64,000 nucleotides of DNA from Cellulomonas composti. Its GTDB lineage: Bacteria; Actinomycetota; Actinomycetes; Actinomycetales; Cellulomonadaceae. The notes beneath the pieces are model-generated. The model was not told the DNA's origin and did no database searches. It saw only the letters and a program-made list of their open reading frames with translations. Both the position numbers and the translations under genes were made by a program. Below, in pieces: positions 63,927 through 64,000 of this stretch; position 1 is the stretch's first letter; each line of letters opens with the position of its first letter. The stretch is from positions 300,926 to 364,925 of the forward strand of contig NZ_BJWG01000002.1 of NCBI RefSeq assembly GCF_007990245.1, read 5' to 3'.

Positions 63927-64000
63927 TCCCTGCACCCATGACCACGCCACCCCGACCAGCCCCGCCCCCTTCGCGAGCCGCCACCCGGTGCGGCCAAACC

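Noticed and set aside
63606..63950. 5' extension of the mobA frame
   Set aside because: Repeat-derived Gly/Trp/Ala text with no family match; the GTG at 63605 directly precedes the NTP-loop strand.

Overview
The window is high-GC DNA with dense, strongly GC3-biased genes, frequent GTG starts and many ATGA/GTGA start-stop overlaps. This points to an actinobacterium. A cellobiose phosphorylase, glycine and methionine gene sets, and an HrpA helicase fit a Cellulomonas-like (Cellulomonadaceae/Micrococcales) chromosome. The genus is inferred, not shown.

Layout. 0-9 kb: 3' part of a GH94 cellobiose phosphorylase with a mutarotase, an LppX/LprG-type lipoprotein with a broken paralogue, a GNAT acetyltransferase, an Asp-box membrane protein and a fatty acyl-CoA ligase behind a palindrome. 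9.0-13.7 kb: a small genomic island in tRNA-Gly(CCC), bounded by identical 43-bp att repeats, carrying vapBC, an Mrr-like nuclease and unknown genes but no integrase. 13.7-15 kb: more unknowns and a nucleotidyltransferase remnant. 15.2-20.3 kb: an SsuABC-type importer with an AprA-like flavoprotein and an AprB-like two-cluster ferredoxin. The last two are preceded by a 28-codon leader peptide ending in Cys-Cys whose Cys region can pair with the sequence just before the flavoprotein start, which looks like cysteine attenuation. 20.3-21.4 kb: remnants of an ADP-ribosyltransferase toxin and an M15 peptidase. 21.5-33.9 kb: FKBP isomerase, EF-G2-like GTPase, a MacB-like ABC exporter, a YciO protein, a FusB-like EF-G-binding protein, an F420-type oxidoreductase, an aquaglyceroporin, and two secreted HNH nucleases flanking an LmeA-like lipid-binding protein. 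33.9-45.3 kb: sbcDC, a YbaK deacylase, a secreted S33 peptidase and hrpA, followed by a triplicated structured repeat. 46-52.2 kb: tag, then metF (SAM riboswitch), metE and a PatB/MalY C-S lyase. 52.3-58.3 kb: Nudix hydrolase, a single-domain LuxR regulator and gcvPTH behind a tandem glycine riboswitch. 58.3-64 kb: two paralogous secreted proteins and molybdenum-cofactor genes (mog, moaE, moaA converging on moaD, DUF6457, mobA), with a parS-like site inside moaE.

The parts that work together are the methionine/one-carbon genes, with riboswitches reading SAM and glycine, and the sulfur-linked importer/redox operon, whose leader seems to read cysteine. Several short repeats (GTCTGCGGAC hairpins, GTGGATGCAGA hairpins, a 12-bp AGGTCCCTTGCG element) recur at distant gene borders and are not explained by known elements that I can name.
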